Origin: Epiperipatus broadwayi
Lineage: Eukaryota > Onychophora > Udeonychophora > Euonychophora > Peripatidae
NCBI GenBank assembly: GCA_028023455.1
Contig: JAQFVV010012489.1
Location: 4,078,575-4,142,574 of the forward strand
Length of the DNA: 64,000 nucleotides
Reading direction: 5' to 3'
Positions 46,535-60,345 of the stretch are shown here, piece after piece. The notes under the pieces are model-generated. The model saw only the letters and a list, made by a program, of their open reading frames with translations, was not told the DNA's origin and ran no database searches. Positions within the stretch are counted from its first letter, which is position 1. Every line of letters starts with the position of its first letter. Position numbers and translations under genes: made by a program.

Positions 46535-47420
46535 TTACAAGACAAAGTCTCTTCAAGTTTAATCTAGCTTCTCTGACCTCTAGTATTTTTCTCTACGGAA
46601 AATTTCCTTAATTCATCTATCCATCTCACAAGTGGTCTTTTCTATTTGTTTTACAATCTCTTACATCCAAGTTTAAGATTTCAGCTGTCCATCTATTATC
46701 ATTTCTTCTAGACATATATATATATATATATATATATAGTTCAGCTTCAATTCAGTTTCTTCATTCTTTCAATAATGTCAGTAAAACTTATTTGTTCTAT
46801 CACCCATATATTTGTTTTCTTATTACTTCTAATATACATTTTTCCATAAATCATTGACTATTCTGAAATCTCTGTACTGTTCTTTGTTGTGTGTCTTATA
46901 TTCAGATCCATAACTAAGAATTGATAATCATATTTATTAAAAACATTCCTTTTCAAACATATAGACATATTTCCTTTCAATATTAATTATTTCTACCAAA
47001 ACACTTCATCTGAGTTTTATTTTTGATTGCTTTTATTTTTATGTTTTCATTTGCATTAATAATATGACTTAGGTATTTGTAGTTAACTTTTTCTAAATCA
47101 TCATTATCAATCTCTATTTTCTTCTTTTACAAAAACTCATTGAAGATTATTATATACATTTTAGCATTTATCCATAGTTTCCTACATTCTTACTTTCATT
47201 TTAACTCTTGCAACATTTTCTAAATATGTGAAGCATTATTTGCAAGAACAACTTTATTATCTGCAATATCTAGATAATGTAAATAATCTTCATTTACTTT
47301 TACTGTCTTAGTTTTCTTTTGTAATTCATATAATATTATTGTGAAATTCTTATAAAAAGTTTGGAGATATGAAATTACATTGATATACAACTTTTTCAAT
47401 GTATAACCTTAAATATTTCT
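46535..47420 (-). pseudogene. LINE reverse-transcriptase pseudogene, 3' half
   Basis: Minus-strand frames from 47420 downward read: NVISYLQTFYKNFTIILYEL (counterpart of the GDxISPKLF motif); HYLDIADNKVVLANNASHI (the L-FADDIVL motif C region, degraded); KVNYKYLSHIINANENIKI (the 'YLGHxI' thumb motif); RTVQRFQNSQ; then NDNRWTAEILNLDVRDCKT and a tail homologous to the LINE fragment at 11289-11520 (RRNDNRW against DDNRW, then the RSEKLD/DQKRWIE region). Many stops are present. Motif order and tail suggest an RTE/CR1-like LINE. An AT tract at 46711-46738 interrupts it. Confidence 0.7.
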
Positions 47421-50400
47421 AAATATATTATTATGTTTTTTTTAAATATATATATATTTCATTTCTATAAGTTTATTATGTAAAGAATTAATAAAAATAT
47501 ATTTAAATTTAAAAATGCTTTTGAAATAAATAAAAAAGAAACACTTTATTTTTCTTGTAGACTAACATCAACAAAAAAAAATTCCAAAATTCTTCACTTG
47601 GTACTGTATTTTAGTACTTTTTAATTTTTTACTTACTCATGTAATTTATGAACAAATATTAAAATATAGAATCACTAGCATTAAAATGGAACTGTCCAAT
47701 GCAAAACTTTATTAAAAATATCTAAATTTAAACCAATTTAATGAAGTTGTGTAAACTATTATATGATGATTTTCATTAGGATTAGAGCATCTAAATCCTT
47801 TTTCATCTAATAGATATTAATCAAAAAAGAAAAACAAAGATTATTGTTCTGAATTTGTTTCATTAATCTTTATCCACTTTAAATAGAAATGCTCTATTCA
47901 ACTTACTTTTCTTATTATTTCTTATACTATTCATCTCAACATTAACTTTTATTCATATTTTCCCTCAAAATTTCTGAATTCACAATCTTTTTTCTTTTTA
48001 CATAATATAAATTTCTTTAAAAGTAAAGTTAAGGCACTACATTTTGTTCTATTTGTATTTTATTTTTTTCACTGCCTTTCTCTTTTTTAGCATTATTTCT
48101 TAATGATAAATTTATTATTTTGTGAGTTGCATTAACATTCTTTCTTATTGTTGTGCTTATTACTATTCCATATTTCCCTTTTATAAAAAAAAATAGTGAT
48201 TTTAATGAAGTTTGATAAAACCTGTGGAATAGTAATATAGGATTAACCTATTATTCTCATGACCTGAGCTTAAATCTAAAGCAGATACAACTTAACTTTT
48301 TTACTCAGATTCCAACAAGTCTTGGATTTTTTTCAGGAATATTCCAATAACTAATCTAGCACAGTATTGATTAATGATTGATAAATGAGTACTTAGTTAT
48401 CATCTCTAGAAAGTGAATCAAGGTTAGAAAATTATCCAAAACTCTCATTATCTAAAAATTGATAAGCTTAATTAGTAGGACATTTTCTTTCACCATTTCT
48501 CTAAGGTCTCTTGGAGAGGTTTTTATTCTGCAATAGACTATTTTCAATCTATATGACTTTACACCTCACATTTCCACCAAAATAGAATGCCTTTTTTGAA
48601 TTAAAGAAGGAGCAGAGATTGACAAATTCAATTCAATAATAGTAAAAAAAAATTTATAATGTACAATATAGAATGTTGATAATTCAGAATATTAAGATTC
48701 TATAATAAAGTGTATCAACAGAATGACAAACAGTAGCAGACATTACTAACCATGAACAAATGTTTCTGTTTGATTATAATTCTTTCTACAGTGAATTACA
48801 CCATCCGTGAATAATCAAAAAAGATTAAAGATCTAGTGTTGCATCGTACATTAAACAAGACTAACTAAAGAAGTCATTTACTTTTTGCAGTAATAATTAA
48901 AAATGTTATTTTGATAATATGAATATTAGCATTGTACTCAATTTGTCACAGAGTATTTGAATGTCACAACTGAAACCATTGTTTTTTAATATTGTATTCC
49001 TTTCATAAAAAAAATTAATTCATTTAGTACTAACAAATTGAGAAAAAAAATCATCTTTAAAAGGTACTGCTAAAAAGTATCACATAAAACTTCCATGGGA
49101 ATTATAGTTTAATAGTAGTCACATGCAAATCTTTTTTATAACGACTAATTTAATATCTTACAATTCCATTTTTTAAATTCGTTTTTTAATGTCCATCATA
49201 ATCAAAGCCTATCACAATTCTCTTAGATAATTCTACCAGTTAATCAAAAGCATGCTCAGCATCCTATGTTGATATATTTAACATTTTTATTTTTTACTAT
49301 TAAACAAGCTTTTCTTAGTGTACATGTTGTATGTATTATTTATATTAAATTACAATTTTCTGAAAAAAGAGTTAAAAAAATTGGAATTATATTAAAGAAT
49401 AATTAAATCAAAAGATTATAAATATATAATCATATAAAAATGATATTGCCTTTACAAATTAAAAAAGACATAAAATTAAAATACACAAATAGATATTTAA
49501 AAAGCTATATTTAAAAACATGTGACAGGTAAAAGCAAATGATCCTTTTTATAGTGCAGTAGTTAACTTATGATATTAATTTCAATTTTATTTTCATTACA
49601 CATTAGATTATAAAGTTATATAACATCTTAAATTACAATTGTTTTTAGGTATACATAATTAAGTTATATAATAATATTTATTATAAAATTACAATAAAAA
49701 TAGAATTATAACTTGTTCTGCTAATACATGTGTTTAATCTAATGGTGTAGAAAACAGTTTACTGTCAATTAAAAAAAGTAAATTCCTTTGATTAATTTGA
49801 AGCTTTAAATGAATTAAGGACAATTTTTTTTTGCCCACTCCACATGTTTTTTGTCATTGCAGCTGTTATTACTTCTTATATAGAAAGGAAGCATATATGG
49901 ACTTCTAACCGATTGATGTATTCTGGAGAATATTTATGAAAATGTAACAGGCAAAAACTCACCATACATATTGCCACACTGCAGTTGTGGGCAAGCATGG
50001 GAAATGGTGGTCATGTGCTGTTTATTGGCTTGGAAAATGTAACATATTAATTAAACTACTTGGTGACATTAATAAGTTTAACATTAATAAGAGTGAAGAA
50101 CAGGATTCCATATCTCCAAAATTTTACAGCAGATTTGCATAATGATTTTGGATATTAACATAAAGAGCTAATGAAATAAAAATTAATGAACATTACTTAA
50201 ATTATTTAGCTATTCCAGATGATATGGTTGTTCATTTTACAAAGGTCAGAAAATACTGCAAAAGGTATCAGAAGAAAATAAAAAAAAAAGTAGAAGCAAA
50301 GATAAATACTAAAAATGATAAATATAATGTTCAATGCATTTTTTCACTAGGAGTTAAACTAAAATGTGATAATCATGTACAAAAAGAAGTTTAGGAATGT

Positions 50401-50630
50401 AAATATATTTTTTAGATAACCAATACAGATGGAAACATAATGGATAATATTAATTATACAGTTAAATTTGGGTGGAGTGTTTTTGTTAGAAATGATAAAT
50501 AAATATGTATACATGTTTGAAAAAAAAACGTTTGTAATAGAGAAAATGATTTTTCAATTTTTAATTATGGTTGACCGTCAAACACTTATCAGAAAAACAA
50601 TGCAAAGACATCAGATCCTGTTACAAAGTA
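47421..50630. other. AT-rich intergenic DNA; one weak tRNA-like site
   Basis: A tRNA-like pattern lies at about 48228-48300 (+), with a box B-like CTGAGCTTAAATCT. Otherwise no gene, repeat pair or fold that I can support. Confidence 0.45.
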
Positions 50631-50639
50631 TGAAATGAT

Positions 50640-50860
50640 ATACATTAGAAATATCAAAAAGTGAATGAAAATAAAATATGTGAGTGAAAAGACAACATGT
50701 GACAATAATATCACAGAAAGAATTATGAGACTAAAATGAAGCTAGTATGAACATATTTCAAGAAGAGATGATAAAAGATAAACAGTTGAGAATTCTTAAA
50801 TTTGATACCAAGAGACTGCAAAAGATGTAGAAAAATTTTTATGTGAAATAAATTGTATAA
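50640..50860 (+). pseudogene. possible LINE ORF2 C-terminal fragment, highly decayed
   Basis: Plus-strand frames give NNITERIMRLK and then YEHISRRDDKR followed by YQETAKDVEKFL. This recalls the LINE tail pattern RLRWYGHVxRRDD followed by a (K/R)RWxD-like segment. Stops split it, and no other domain is visible. Confidence 0.4.
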
Positions 50861-52628
50861 ATAAGGTGTTTTGTCTTGTGTTTTTGAGAATAACAACTAT
50901 GGAATAGAAAACTGGATTAAACTTGGAGAGGTATTTGAGTTGCAATGTTTTGATAATAATTAAAAATTATGCTGATGTTAGACATGAATGGAGATTGCGT
51001 TGTTAATATTGCTGAAGATTTTTATGTTTTTTTTCAAATGAAACACAATTTTAAAAAGTTCTTTTAAAGAACTGTGGCTTACTAACATTGATTAAAAAAA
51101 TACCATCTCTTAGAGAATACAAAAATCATCATTGATCATATATTTACTCATCAAGTATTTCCAGAATACTACCTAAAAATTGTAATGGTACATGGCAAAT
51201 ACTTCTACATAAAAGTTTATGATTAAAATACAAACACGAATAGACAAAAAACATGCTTGAAATCATTTTAAATAAGCTAAAATCTTTGCATGCTCTGATG
51301 AGATTGGCAATAGATTTTAAATATTATATCACATTAATATATTTATATAAATTTATTGCTGCTATAGCAACATCAAGCATAATCCCACATTTTGGTAGTT
51401 ATTGATGTCATTCATAATTTATAGACAAAACATGTTATTAGAAAAGGCTTGTGGTGTTTCATTAAAAAACTTTAGCTAACCTAAGATGCAAAATTTTAAT
51501 TCCGGCATTATCAAAAAATACTTTACAAATAACAATAACTATTGTAATATTTATATATTTAAACAAAGATGTCATTTATGTAAAAAAAATGTTAAATAAA
51601 GTGATATTTTTAAAAATGGATGTTGTTTGCTTCTTATGCTAAAACACATCAAATCATCATTAATAACATAGTAGAATTTCCATTTGACTTACTTTTTTTT
51701 TTGAAAAAGCATCAAGTTCATCTTTAAAAAGTATTTTTTATAAATTTAATAAATATTGATTTTGAATTTAGTACTACTCTTTGTGTTGTTACATACATCT
51801 TTTTAAGAGCTACAATTCTAATAATATAATTGACTAACATATCTACTAGCAGGTTCAAACTGTATTTCTAAATAGACAGAAATCAACCCATCACATGCAC
51901 TATACTGTCTTATTGAACCATATTCCACAAAACAACTTTATCATGACAGTAGAGAGCATGACTACTGATTGATTACCGTCTGTTTAGATTTGTAATAATA
52001 TATAACGACTGATTCAATAATGATGTAATTAACGATAGTTTTTAATAATAACTAATAAGTAAATTTTAATTATACTTATAATTTTTATTAATTTTTAAGG
52101 TGCTTTTATTACACTAATAAATAAAAAATGTGATTCTGATCAGAAATATTGACTAACAGAAAACTGTTGTTCAAATGTTTTGATAGTATCTATAAAATAA
52201 TTTGATAAAATGTATAAAAATGGCTTGATAATATATATAAAACTGGTTGGATTTATACAATTTAATATTTGATATATGTACAAATAAAAATTTAAGGCAT
52301 ACAAAAACAATTTAAATCAATTACAAGATAGTATTAAGACATTTTGTAGTCAAACCCTAATAACGTTTACATGGCTCTCAAGAAACTTGATATTAATCTC
52401 ATTTTTATAGGTTATATTGTTAAGAGAGGATGTGGGAGTTTATATTTTTCTAAGAAAGACAATGAGCAAAAAAATAAATATATTTTAGTTACTGGTAAAA
52501 AACTGAACCAATATATTATTAACTAACAGACTTCAAACCCAACTCTTTATCAATGATTATTAGAATTTACTGGTTTTGTTTTTTATTAATCTTATTAAAA
52601 ATGAATGTATATAATTGTTGTAATTAAA
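50861..52628. other. AT-rich intergenic DNA, nothing recognised
   Basis: No coding or repeat signal that I can support. Confidence 0.4.
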
Positions 52629-52875
52629 TATTAGATTATTTCCATCATCTAAGACTAATTGTTAAATGGTTTTAGAAATATTTAACCTTTATTTAAACTT
52701 CTAGAATACATTCAACTGTTAATATCAGCAAACAAGTTATGTAGTACAATGTTTAAAGTAGTAGTATTCTCCTTTCTTTTTCAGCTGTTATTAGTCTGAC
52801 CAGTGATAGTACTAGCAAGGGAATTGAATCTGAGACTTTTTAAGACAGTGTTGTACTTAACTAGGCTATTCTATT
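52629..52875 (-). mobile_element. tRNA-derived SINE, copy S3
   Basis: It is collinear with S1 and S2: ACCTTTATTTAAACTT, ACATTCAACTGTTAATA, TCAGCTGTTATTAGTCTGAC, CAGTGATAGTACTAGCAAGG. The tRNA-like head is more eroded (TTAACTAGGCTATTC). It abuts Penelope-like remains to its right, as S1 does. Confidence 0.7.
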
Positions 52876-52899
52876 TAAGGCAATAGTCAGTAGAAATTT

Positions 52900-53600
52900 C
52901 AATTTTTTAAGGGTAATATTACTGAATGGTTTCTAACTGTTATAAATTATTATACCAAATTGACCTATGGGCTTTTTGCTATTTTAAAAAGAGAAACTTA
53001 TTTAAATGTTCATCTTTGTTCTTGTTTCCTCTATTCTATATTTTTGCCTCTTTTTAATTGAACATATATGGTATAGTATGTACCTTAAATATAATTTTTT
53101 TTAGTCAACAATTTGCATTTTTAATATATTATTAATGATGTTCATCAAAAATGGAAAGATGTTTAATGTAGATCATAATTGTAAAATTGTTCAAGCACAT
53201 TGAAAAGGGCAAAAGTTAATATTTTCTGAAAAGATCTTTTATGTTTATGATTTTATTTATATATATAATAGTGCTGTTATATAAAGATATATTATATTTA
53301 GTATTTAAATAGGTATATTAGACAATTAATAATGGTGGCATTTCACATTTATTGTTAAAAGGGTGTTGTTGCCTTGACAACAATTTGAAATTGTTGATTG
53401 TTAATGATATTGGGATTGTCTCAGTTTTGACTGGCTTTTAATGATTATTACATTATATTGCATGATTTATTTCAATGATGTGACTGATTTCACTAATATA
53501 CATTCATCCACATTATCATAATATTTTATAGATGCAGTTTTTGTTTTTGATTTCTTCAAGTTTATTTGTTGTAAAGAAAATTAGAAAAATCAGGAGAACT
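52900..53600 (-). pseudogene. second copy of the decayed Penelope-like element
   Basis: It is collinear with 9400-9680: AATGGTTTCTAACTGTTATA against GTGGTTTCCATATCATATA, TTGACCTATGGGCTTTTTGC against TTGACTTATAGGGTTATTTGC, TTGAACATATATGGTATAGTA against TTGAACATATATTGGTCTACTA, and ATTTTATAGATGCAGTTTTTG in both. That last word encodes the start of the GIY-YIG domain on the minus strand. Only the endonuclease end is left, split by about 300 bp that include repeat K (53345-53455). Confidence 0.6.
53345..53455 (+). repeat. dispersed repeat K, copy 2
   Basis: GTTGTTGCCTTGACAACAAT, TTGAAATTGTTGATTGTTAA and TTGGGATTGTCTCAGTTTTG match copy 1 at 43028-43115. It lies inside the Penelope-like remnant. 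Confidence 0.6.
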
Positions 53601-56600
53601 CTCATATATAAGTACATGAAATTTCTACTTTGCCTTTGTTAGAATATTATCTTGAACTTGATATTCATGAATATAAATGGTATAAGTTCAATTTCCTATG
53701 CTAGTAATTTCAGAAGGCCAGAAACATCCAATGATGAGAAAAAAATATTGCTCAAAATGGCATATTGTATACTAAGATGTGTTCAATTACTAGCATTTTA
53801 ATGAATTTCAAAAATTTTAGATAAACAATATGTGTATATTATTTTATGAAATAAATGTTGTTTTATTATTTAATGAAACAATATAATTTATCAGATAACA
53901 TTAGTTTTTTTTTAGTAATAAGATTGATAAATATTAAAATCATTGTTAGGTTTTTATTTTCATTAATTCTTTTATTAATGCATGCAAATATGTATTTTTA
54001 TATAAAGTATTTGAAATTAATAAATATTCTTCACTAATAAATTAGATGCTACCTATAAGTAAATTAGTCATATTGGCAATATAATTGGAAATATAGGGGA
54101 TAAAATTAATAAAATAATTAAAATGTACTGAAGTAATTTGGGATACAAAAACTTGATATTAAAATAAAATTTCAGATTTAAATCAATGAAGACAAAGCGA
54201 AAGAAATAGGTCTCTATATAAGAAAAATATCTAGCTCTGATGAACATTTTTTCCTACAAACCTCCAAAAGAGACTCTTAATTAAGAACTGATTATTAATT
54301 TTTTGTAATTAATCTTCCTATCATTTTTCAACTTTATATATTTTGCATATAATAATATATATTTTTCTTGACAGTCCAAAAGCAAAATCTAATAAACATT
54401 TATGCAAGCATATAAATTTACATATTAGCTCACTTATTATTATTGGCTATCATTAATCTCTGGAAACTAAATTAAAAATATTGTATATATTTTTAATAAA
54501 TGTCATTATTGTATGCCAGAGTAATTTATGATTTCTATTACTGTTTTTTTTTTTTTTACTTTATGAAATTTATGATCAACCCTCCCATCACTATTTTATA
54601 AGTGTCCAATAAATCTATTAATTAACAAGACAAAATAAATAGAAGAGAGATAATAAAAGTAAAGGGGGAGGGGTTTTAAGGATTTTTAAAGAACTTGAAT
54701 TTTATAAAAATTTAAAATATAAATATGTATTTATATTTTCATCATAATTACCATTTTTAAATCATTAATAATATATAAAAAAAAAACTCATGTTATACTC
54801 CAGATCAGATAATCTACTTTAAAACCTTTATGGTTATTCTTTTTCCAAATGTTTAATTACCCCCACTCCTACCATCTTTCTTTTAGCTACCTACCATAGT
54901 TTCTTTAACACATTTCTTTATCCAAGCTATATGACCAAACCCAGTCTCCTCTAATCACATTTCTAATAAGTTGTTTTTCATATCATTTAAGCTTGGCAAA
55001 CTCTACACTCCAAACAAATCATTTAATAAGGTTTTTTCTTTAACATACTTATCAATTATATATTTTTTTCAATTAGATTACCGAATACTTTTAAATTTAA
55101 AATAAATTTATTTGACACATAATAAAATAATGTGCCAATATTTGACTTCATTCGTTTTAAATTTTGACCTCAGCCAAAAACATCAACTAAAAAAAAACAT
55201 ATTATTAGTTCTTTAATATAATTTAAATAATTAAACAGTTTATATTTTATTAAACAACTGTTCAACAAATTACATAATAGTAATAATAATAAATGATCTA
55301 TCTCTTAGGAATTTGTTTGACAGTTTAAACATAAAAAATATTGATGAATTTGTTTTGCGTAAAAATAATACTCAAAGCTACATAATTTTACAATAAATAT
55401 TATTAGAATCTTAATCACAACGTTATAATAAATACACATTCTTTTTTAAAATAAACTACTTTTCATATAAATCAATATTAAATTATAATTTATAAATTTG
55501 TAATAGGAATAATTTTTCCATGGAAAGATAGAATATTAAAAACAAGAAACTGAATATCAGCCAATAACATTCATATATATATATACATGAACACTAAGTA
55601 AAATGTCTTTCTAATAAAGAATTGAAACAAATAGTACTATATAATATATGTTCTTATTAACACTGCTATTAATAGTTACAAAACTTTATTTAGAGATCTT
55701 TGAAGAAGGCACTTCTGTACTTCCATTTTACTTTTCTCTCCTGCAACTATCTCTAACACTATTTTGGTACTTTGCATTCACCCTGATGGCACAAACTCTA
55801 TTACTTTATTGATTAAAAAGTAAATCTGAAGAGGGAGAAATCTAAAGCCAAAATAAACTCCAAATAATCTTAATCATGCCTACAATAAACTAATTGGTAG
55901 AGAGCAGTTTCAAAGATAAATGTATATTCTGATCATTTGTTTTTAATGATTAGCAAAAAAAACCTTATATTTGTAGTTTACTTAAATATTTATGCTTATT
56001 TTTATACAATCCATATAGAATAAGCATTAAAAAGCAAAAGTGTATATCATTACTATTTGATTTTATTCCAATATGTTTAATATTAAAAACTATAAATTAA
56101 CAAATTCAGTCATAATGGTAAATAAAAAACTACAGCAGTAAGATTATTAATACCTTTTTAATCATCTTGCAATAAACTAACATTCTGACAGTTTTATTTG
56201 TTTTCACTTGCTGTAAACTTTCACCTTTCACTTTAATATTAAATCATTATTAGATATTAGAATATATATATTTTTTTTCTTTTGATAGATATTTTTGATT
56301 AGAAATTAAATAAATTCTAAAAAAATTATATTTGACATTCACAACTATTTTAAGAACTAGATTTTAATTAAAATAAAGCACCATTTTATTATTCAACTTT
56401 TGGCAGGAATAGATTGATTTTAGAAAATGAACAAAATCTTTTTTCTTAACATTTTTATTTAAGATATGAATAAATAATTAGCAATATTTGAAAACTCTAT
56501 CAACTTATACTTTAAAAGTATAACATTGTTTAGTAATTTTTATAAAATTGCAGATTTTAATTACTGCCACCATAATTTTCAAGATAAGGTCATTCTGAAA

Positions 56601-57000
56601 AATATCTTTTATATAAAAAAATAAAACATTTCTGAAGAAAATAAATATGTTATAATATATATTCTTGACTTTAATATTTATTACACAATTATTGTGCAAA
56701 AATAATAAACTTTCCAAAACATCAAGCTTTTAGTCATTCACAATATTTTTTCAAAGTAATATTGCAAAGTTTGAAATCTCCAAAAAGACGACGAATGAAA
56801 ATCACTGTGGAGGTTAGAAGGCCTTGAATTCCCTGTATATTTGATTATCCTAAGATCTTTATAATTTTTTTTAAATAAATTTTAAAAAAAACAATATATG
56901 TAAATTTTAACACTAAAAAAAATTAGCAAACTCTCAATAAAAGGCCAATATATTATAACAATCTGAAGAAAACAAGCTTAATCTAATCTGCACTACAGGG
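53601..57000. other. AT-rich intergenic DNA with a faint LINE-like trace
   Basis: On the minus strand 55010-54840 reads EETGFGHIAWIKKCVKET, faintly like the LINE tail motif RLxWFGHxxR; confidence is low. A (TA)n tract lies at about 55570-55585. Long frames (for example at 53855 and 56505) have chance composition. Confidence 0.35.
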
Positions 57001-59033
57001 TGCCATCTAAGCATTTGAACCTAGAAAAGTTTATAAAGTAGACAGATACGTAAGTAAAAAAAAAAATTTTTTTTGATATCCGGTCATTAGCCCATTGTCA
57101 CTAGCTCAGTGGAACAGCAGAGATTTATATCTTATAATAAATTCTTATCTAAGAATATATAAAAAAAGAATAAAATAAGCCACTGCCAGTAATTATACAC
57201 ACAAACATTTATTTATGCACATATATAAATAAAATTTAACATTATTATTTTAGTTTGTTTACTTTAACATTTAACATTATTTTTAACTTTTATTTTTAGA
57301 TTTTAATTTACAGTTTAATTTTTATACTATTATAAGTTCACACAGATGGGTTTATAAAAGTTTGTTTTAAAATGTTGAGTATAGATCGGTTACATAGATT
57401 ACACGGTTAAAAAAACATTTCAAAATAAACGTAAACGATCAAAATACAAAGTGATTGATACCATCAATTGCATAGGGAATACAAGAAACCCAATGGTATT
57501 GATCATAAGATACTGCAGAGACACCAATAACTTAAAAGATATGTGAATAAATACATTTTAAATACTCACTGTAAGGTATCATTATTTACCGAATGTCTAT
57601 ATATCTTGATCAAATTTGAAAACCAAAAACATAATTAACTGCTAACGAATCCATGCAACGTCCATACCCAACTTAAATTTAATGCATTTTTATTTAGAGT
57701 GTTGAGGATGAATAGACTACATAGATTTGCATTTGAAAGAAAATATTCTATCCTTATTTAACCTTAGGCCAAAGTTTGCAGTCAAACTAACGTCAATTCA
57801 TCTGATATATCGATGCATTCATTATAATATGAAATACGGCAGCACAAAAGGTTAAGAGAAGAAGTTGCCTCTCATCAGATAGGAATACTACATCTATCTG
57901 CAGTCTCCATCTTATAATTCCTCCCATAGGCAAAACGAGTGTGTGCAGCGTATAAAGCAATTCTGCCCATAGCGAACCTCATACTACATCTACTATTACA
58001 CCAATATATCCAATCCATAGACCTAATTCAACTATGAAACAAATAACCCAAGATTACCCTCCCCTAATATAACTTTACAAATCTATATAACCATTCACAC
58101 CCGACTTAAGTTTAACATTTATATAATTTAATTTATTGCAAAACAAAAATCATAAATAAAACTTAAAGAACAAAAAAAAATGGAAATGATTTTACAAAAA
58201 AGAAATATATCAAATAAAATTATAACTAATTAATAAATAATTTAGTTTGGTCAGATAGGAATTACTATTGCGATAATTTCTGAAAGGTTTAAAATTTAGA
58301 GTTTGTTTTGAAAATGTTCATAAAGTTCTTACGATTTTTAAAATGTCCAGCTTTATCCATGGCTTGCTATTTAAACATGAATTCCCACACCATCCTAAAT
58401 AGATATTGGTATCCAGTTAGCTGTTGCTTTTTATTTATCCAGAGGTCTTTTAGTTTAGCTGGTCCTTAATGTAGAAAAAATGATGTCATTTCTTTTCTTT
58501 TTTTTAACAAAACTGAAGGGATTGAAGAGTGCATTTTTTCAATTCCTTCTCATATAACTCCACACTAACACATATCTGTTCTTTTGTGTAATAACTAACT
58601 AATAATTTCCAAACTTTTCCTTTTATATTAATTTTAAGTATTCAATTGACATTATGTCATTGATGTGATGGTCCTTTCGCTGAGGTCCGATTCCATTGTT
58701 TTTCTCTCCTATCTGACCATTGCTTATACATTTAAATGCCCAAGGCTAGTTTACATTTAACTAATTAAAACAATCATTTCCATTTTTCAATAACACCAAT
58801 TAATTTGTTTTCAAACTTAAACATATATTTTTATCTCCAAATCTTTTTAAGTTTTTATTTTTAAAATACCTTTTTTATTTTTAATAAAGTTTTATTTTAA
58901 TAATTTTTTTCATCTGTGCGATTTTATATATATGAGTTTAGTATAGAATTTTAATTTTCAATTTTTAATTCTTAAAAAGGAAGTTTTATTTGAGAACTTT
59001 TATTCTTTTCACGTTTACTAATAAAAAAAACAA
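57001..59033. other. region with faint repeats, possibly a decayed LTR
   Basis: CCATACCCAACTTAAATTTAA at about 57663 and CACACCCGACTTAAGTTTAAC at about 58097 look like diverged copies about 430 bp apart. The segment is slightly richer in CpG than its surroundings and ends at an LTR-edge-like palindrome. No left boundary or coding region is found. Confidence 0.25.
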
Positions 59034-59059
59034 TGTAACGTACATATGTGCCCGTTACA
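59034..59059. repeat. LTR-edge-like 26-base palindrome
   Basis: It begins TGTAACGT and ends CCCGTTACA, with the same length (26 bases) and the same outer seven bases on each side as the LTR edge at 21583-21608. It may be the border of a solo or decayed LTR of a related element in the same orientation. Confidence 0.4.
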
Positions 59060-60119
59060 ATATATAAATTAAATGTTTTGACTTCTCAAATTTCAGAAAA
59101 GTGTGACAAAGAATGCAATAATTAAACGTTTGTCCACAATATTCCATAATACTTGTAATATTTTTGAAATTATAAGTACAATTTTAAATGTTAGAACAGA
59201 ATTTGATAGACTAATGATGGCTCCACTTTTATTCATTCTCATTTTTAACAAAAAAAGTTCAAATAATAATGATTTTACAAATTTTCTTTTTTTGCAGCTT
59301 TCTTTACTTTATCCAATCAGAAAAAAATTCATTGTTTTCCTTATCTTTATCATTATACTTTCTACGTTTGTGAAGTTGAAATATTATTTTGTCAGATGAT
59401 TTTCATTTGTAATATTATATGTTTAACAAATCTAATCTAATTTATTAAATTCTCATACAGAGTAAAAGTTTAATACTAAAATTATATGTTGAGTTATTAA
59501 AAAATTGCCACCAGAGAGATGTTTTTAACTGATACAATCACAACAGTTAAAGTCTGTATTGTCATTTATTTTGTTGTTGCTGTTTTATTTAGCTAAAATC
59601 TTAATCATGTAATATATATTAATAAAAGAGTTAATTACAAAATAATTTTTTGTAAAAGAAGTAATTACAAGATTAGTTTTTTTCTTTAACTCACATTATG
59701 ATAAATTAAAATAGTAACATCTCTCTTTCAATTTCAAAACTCATAACATAAACAATGATCATAATTGATAAACACTCAGTGAGACTGTAGTCAGACTTCT
59801 ATGACCAATTTCTATATACTTGTTTTTTTTGATAGACAATACTTAATATGATTGTTTGCTAACCTGGAAAAATCTTTTATTTTATCCTGTTATATATATT
59901 AATAGTTTTAAAATTTAAACTCATTAAGCATATGTCTTTTCATATTAAAAGATAAATGTCACAAGTATTAAAGAATCACTAATAGGATAGTAGTGGCTAT
60001 GGTTATTAAAGAACCAAAGACACCAAAATATATGACTATATAAGCTAATGATCTTGGATTGAAAATATTCTTGTATTTTCAATTTTATTCTCATGGTTTT
60101 GTAGTTAAGTAGAAATAGA
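59060..60119. other. AT-rich intergenic DNA, nothing recognised
   Basis: The 98-codon frame at 59103-59399 is Ile/Phe/Asn-rich, as expected of AT-rich chance frames, and is not called. Confidence 0.45.
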
Positions 60120-60345
60120 AGTGGCTACTGGAGTGTTGTATTAGATCCTAAGATATAGGTGCAGTGCTCTCAGATCCCAGGTTCCTCACTGATGAAAGCC
60201 ACAAGGTAAAAACAAGTCTGGGGATATTGGATGATTAAGCCCTAGATAGGAATTTTATGCACAAGCCTTCTGGCATACATTGATTACTCTGGATTTCACT
60301 AGGTGGCACTACTGTACGGTGAGTTTTGCCTGCTTTTCTTAACTG
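60120..60345 (+). mobile_element. family 2 hammerhead retroelement, copy b
   Basis: The longest copy: upstream segment GGCTACTGGAGTGTTG (shared with copy c), the start GTGCTCTCAGAT, the ribozyme motif, then CTTCTGGCATACATTGATTA and CACTAGGTGGCACTACTGTA to TTTTGCCTG, which match copy a. No ORF. Confidence 0.7.
60174..60232 (+). ncRNA. hammerhead motif, family 2, copy b (mutated core)
   Basis: The 59-nt layout is unchanged. Helix I is better than in copy a (ATCC with GGAT, CCTCA with TGGGG), CTGATGA is intact and the cleavage site is GTC. Helix II is weakened and the GAAA core reads AAAA, so it is likely inactive. Confidence 0.65.

Noticed and set aside
59103-59399. 98-codon plus-strand frame
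   Set aside because: Ile/Phe/Leu/Asn-rich composition as expected from AT-rich chance sequence; no splice, start-context or homology support.
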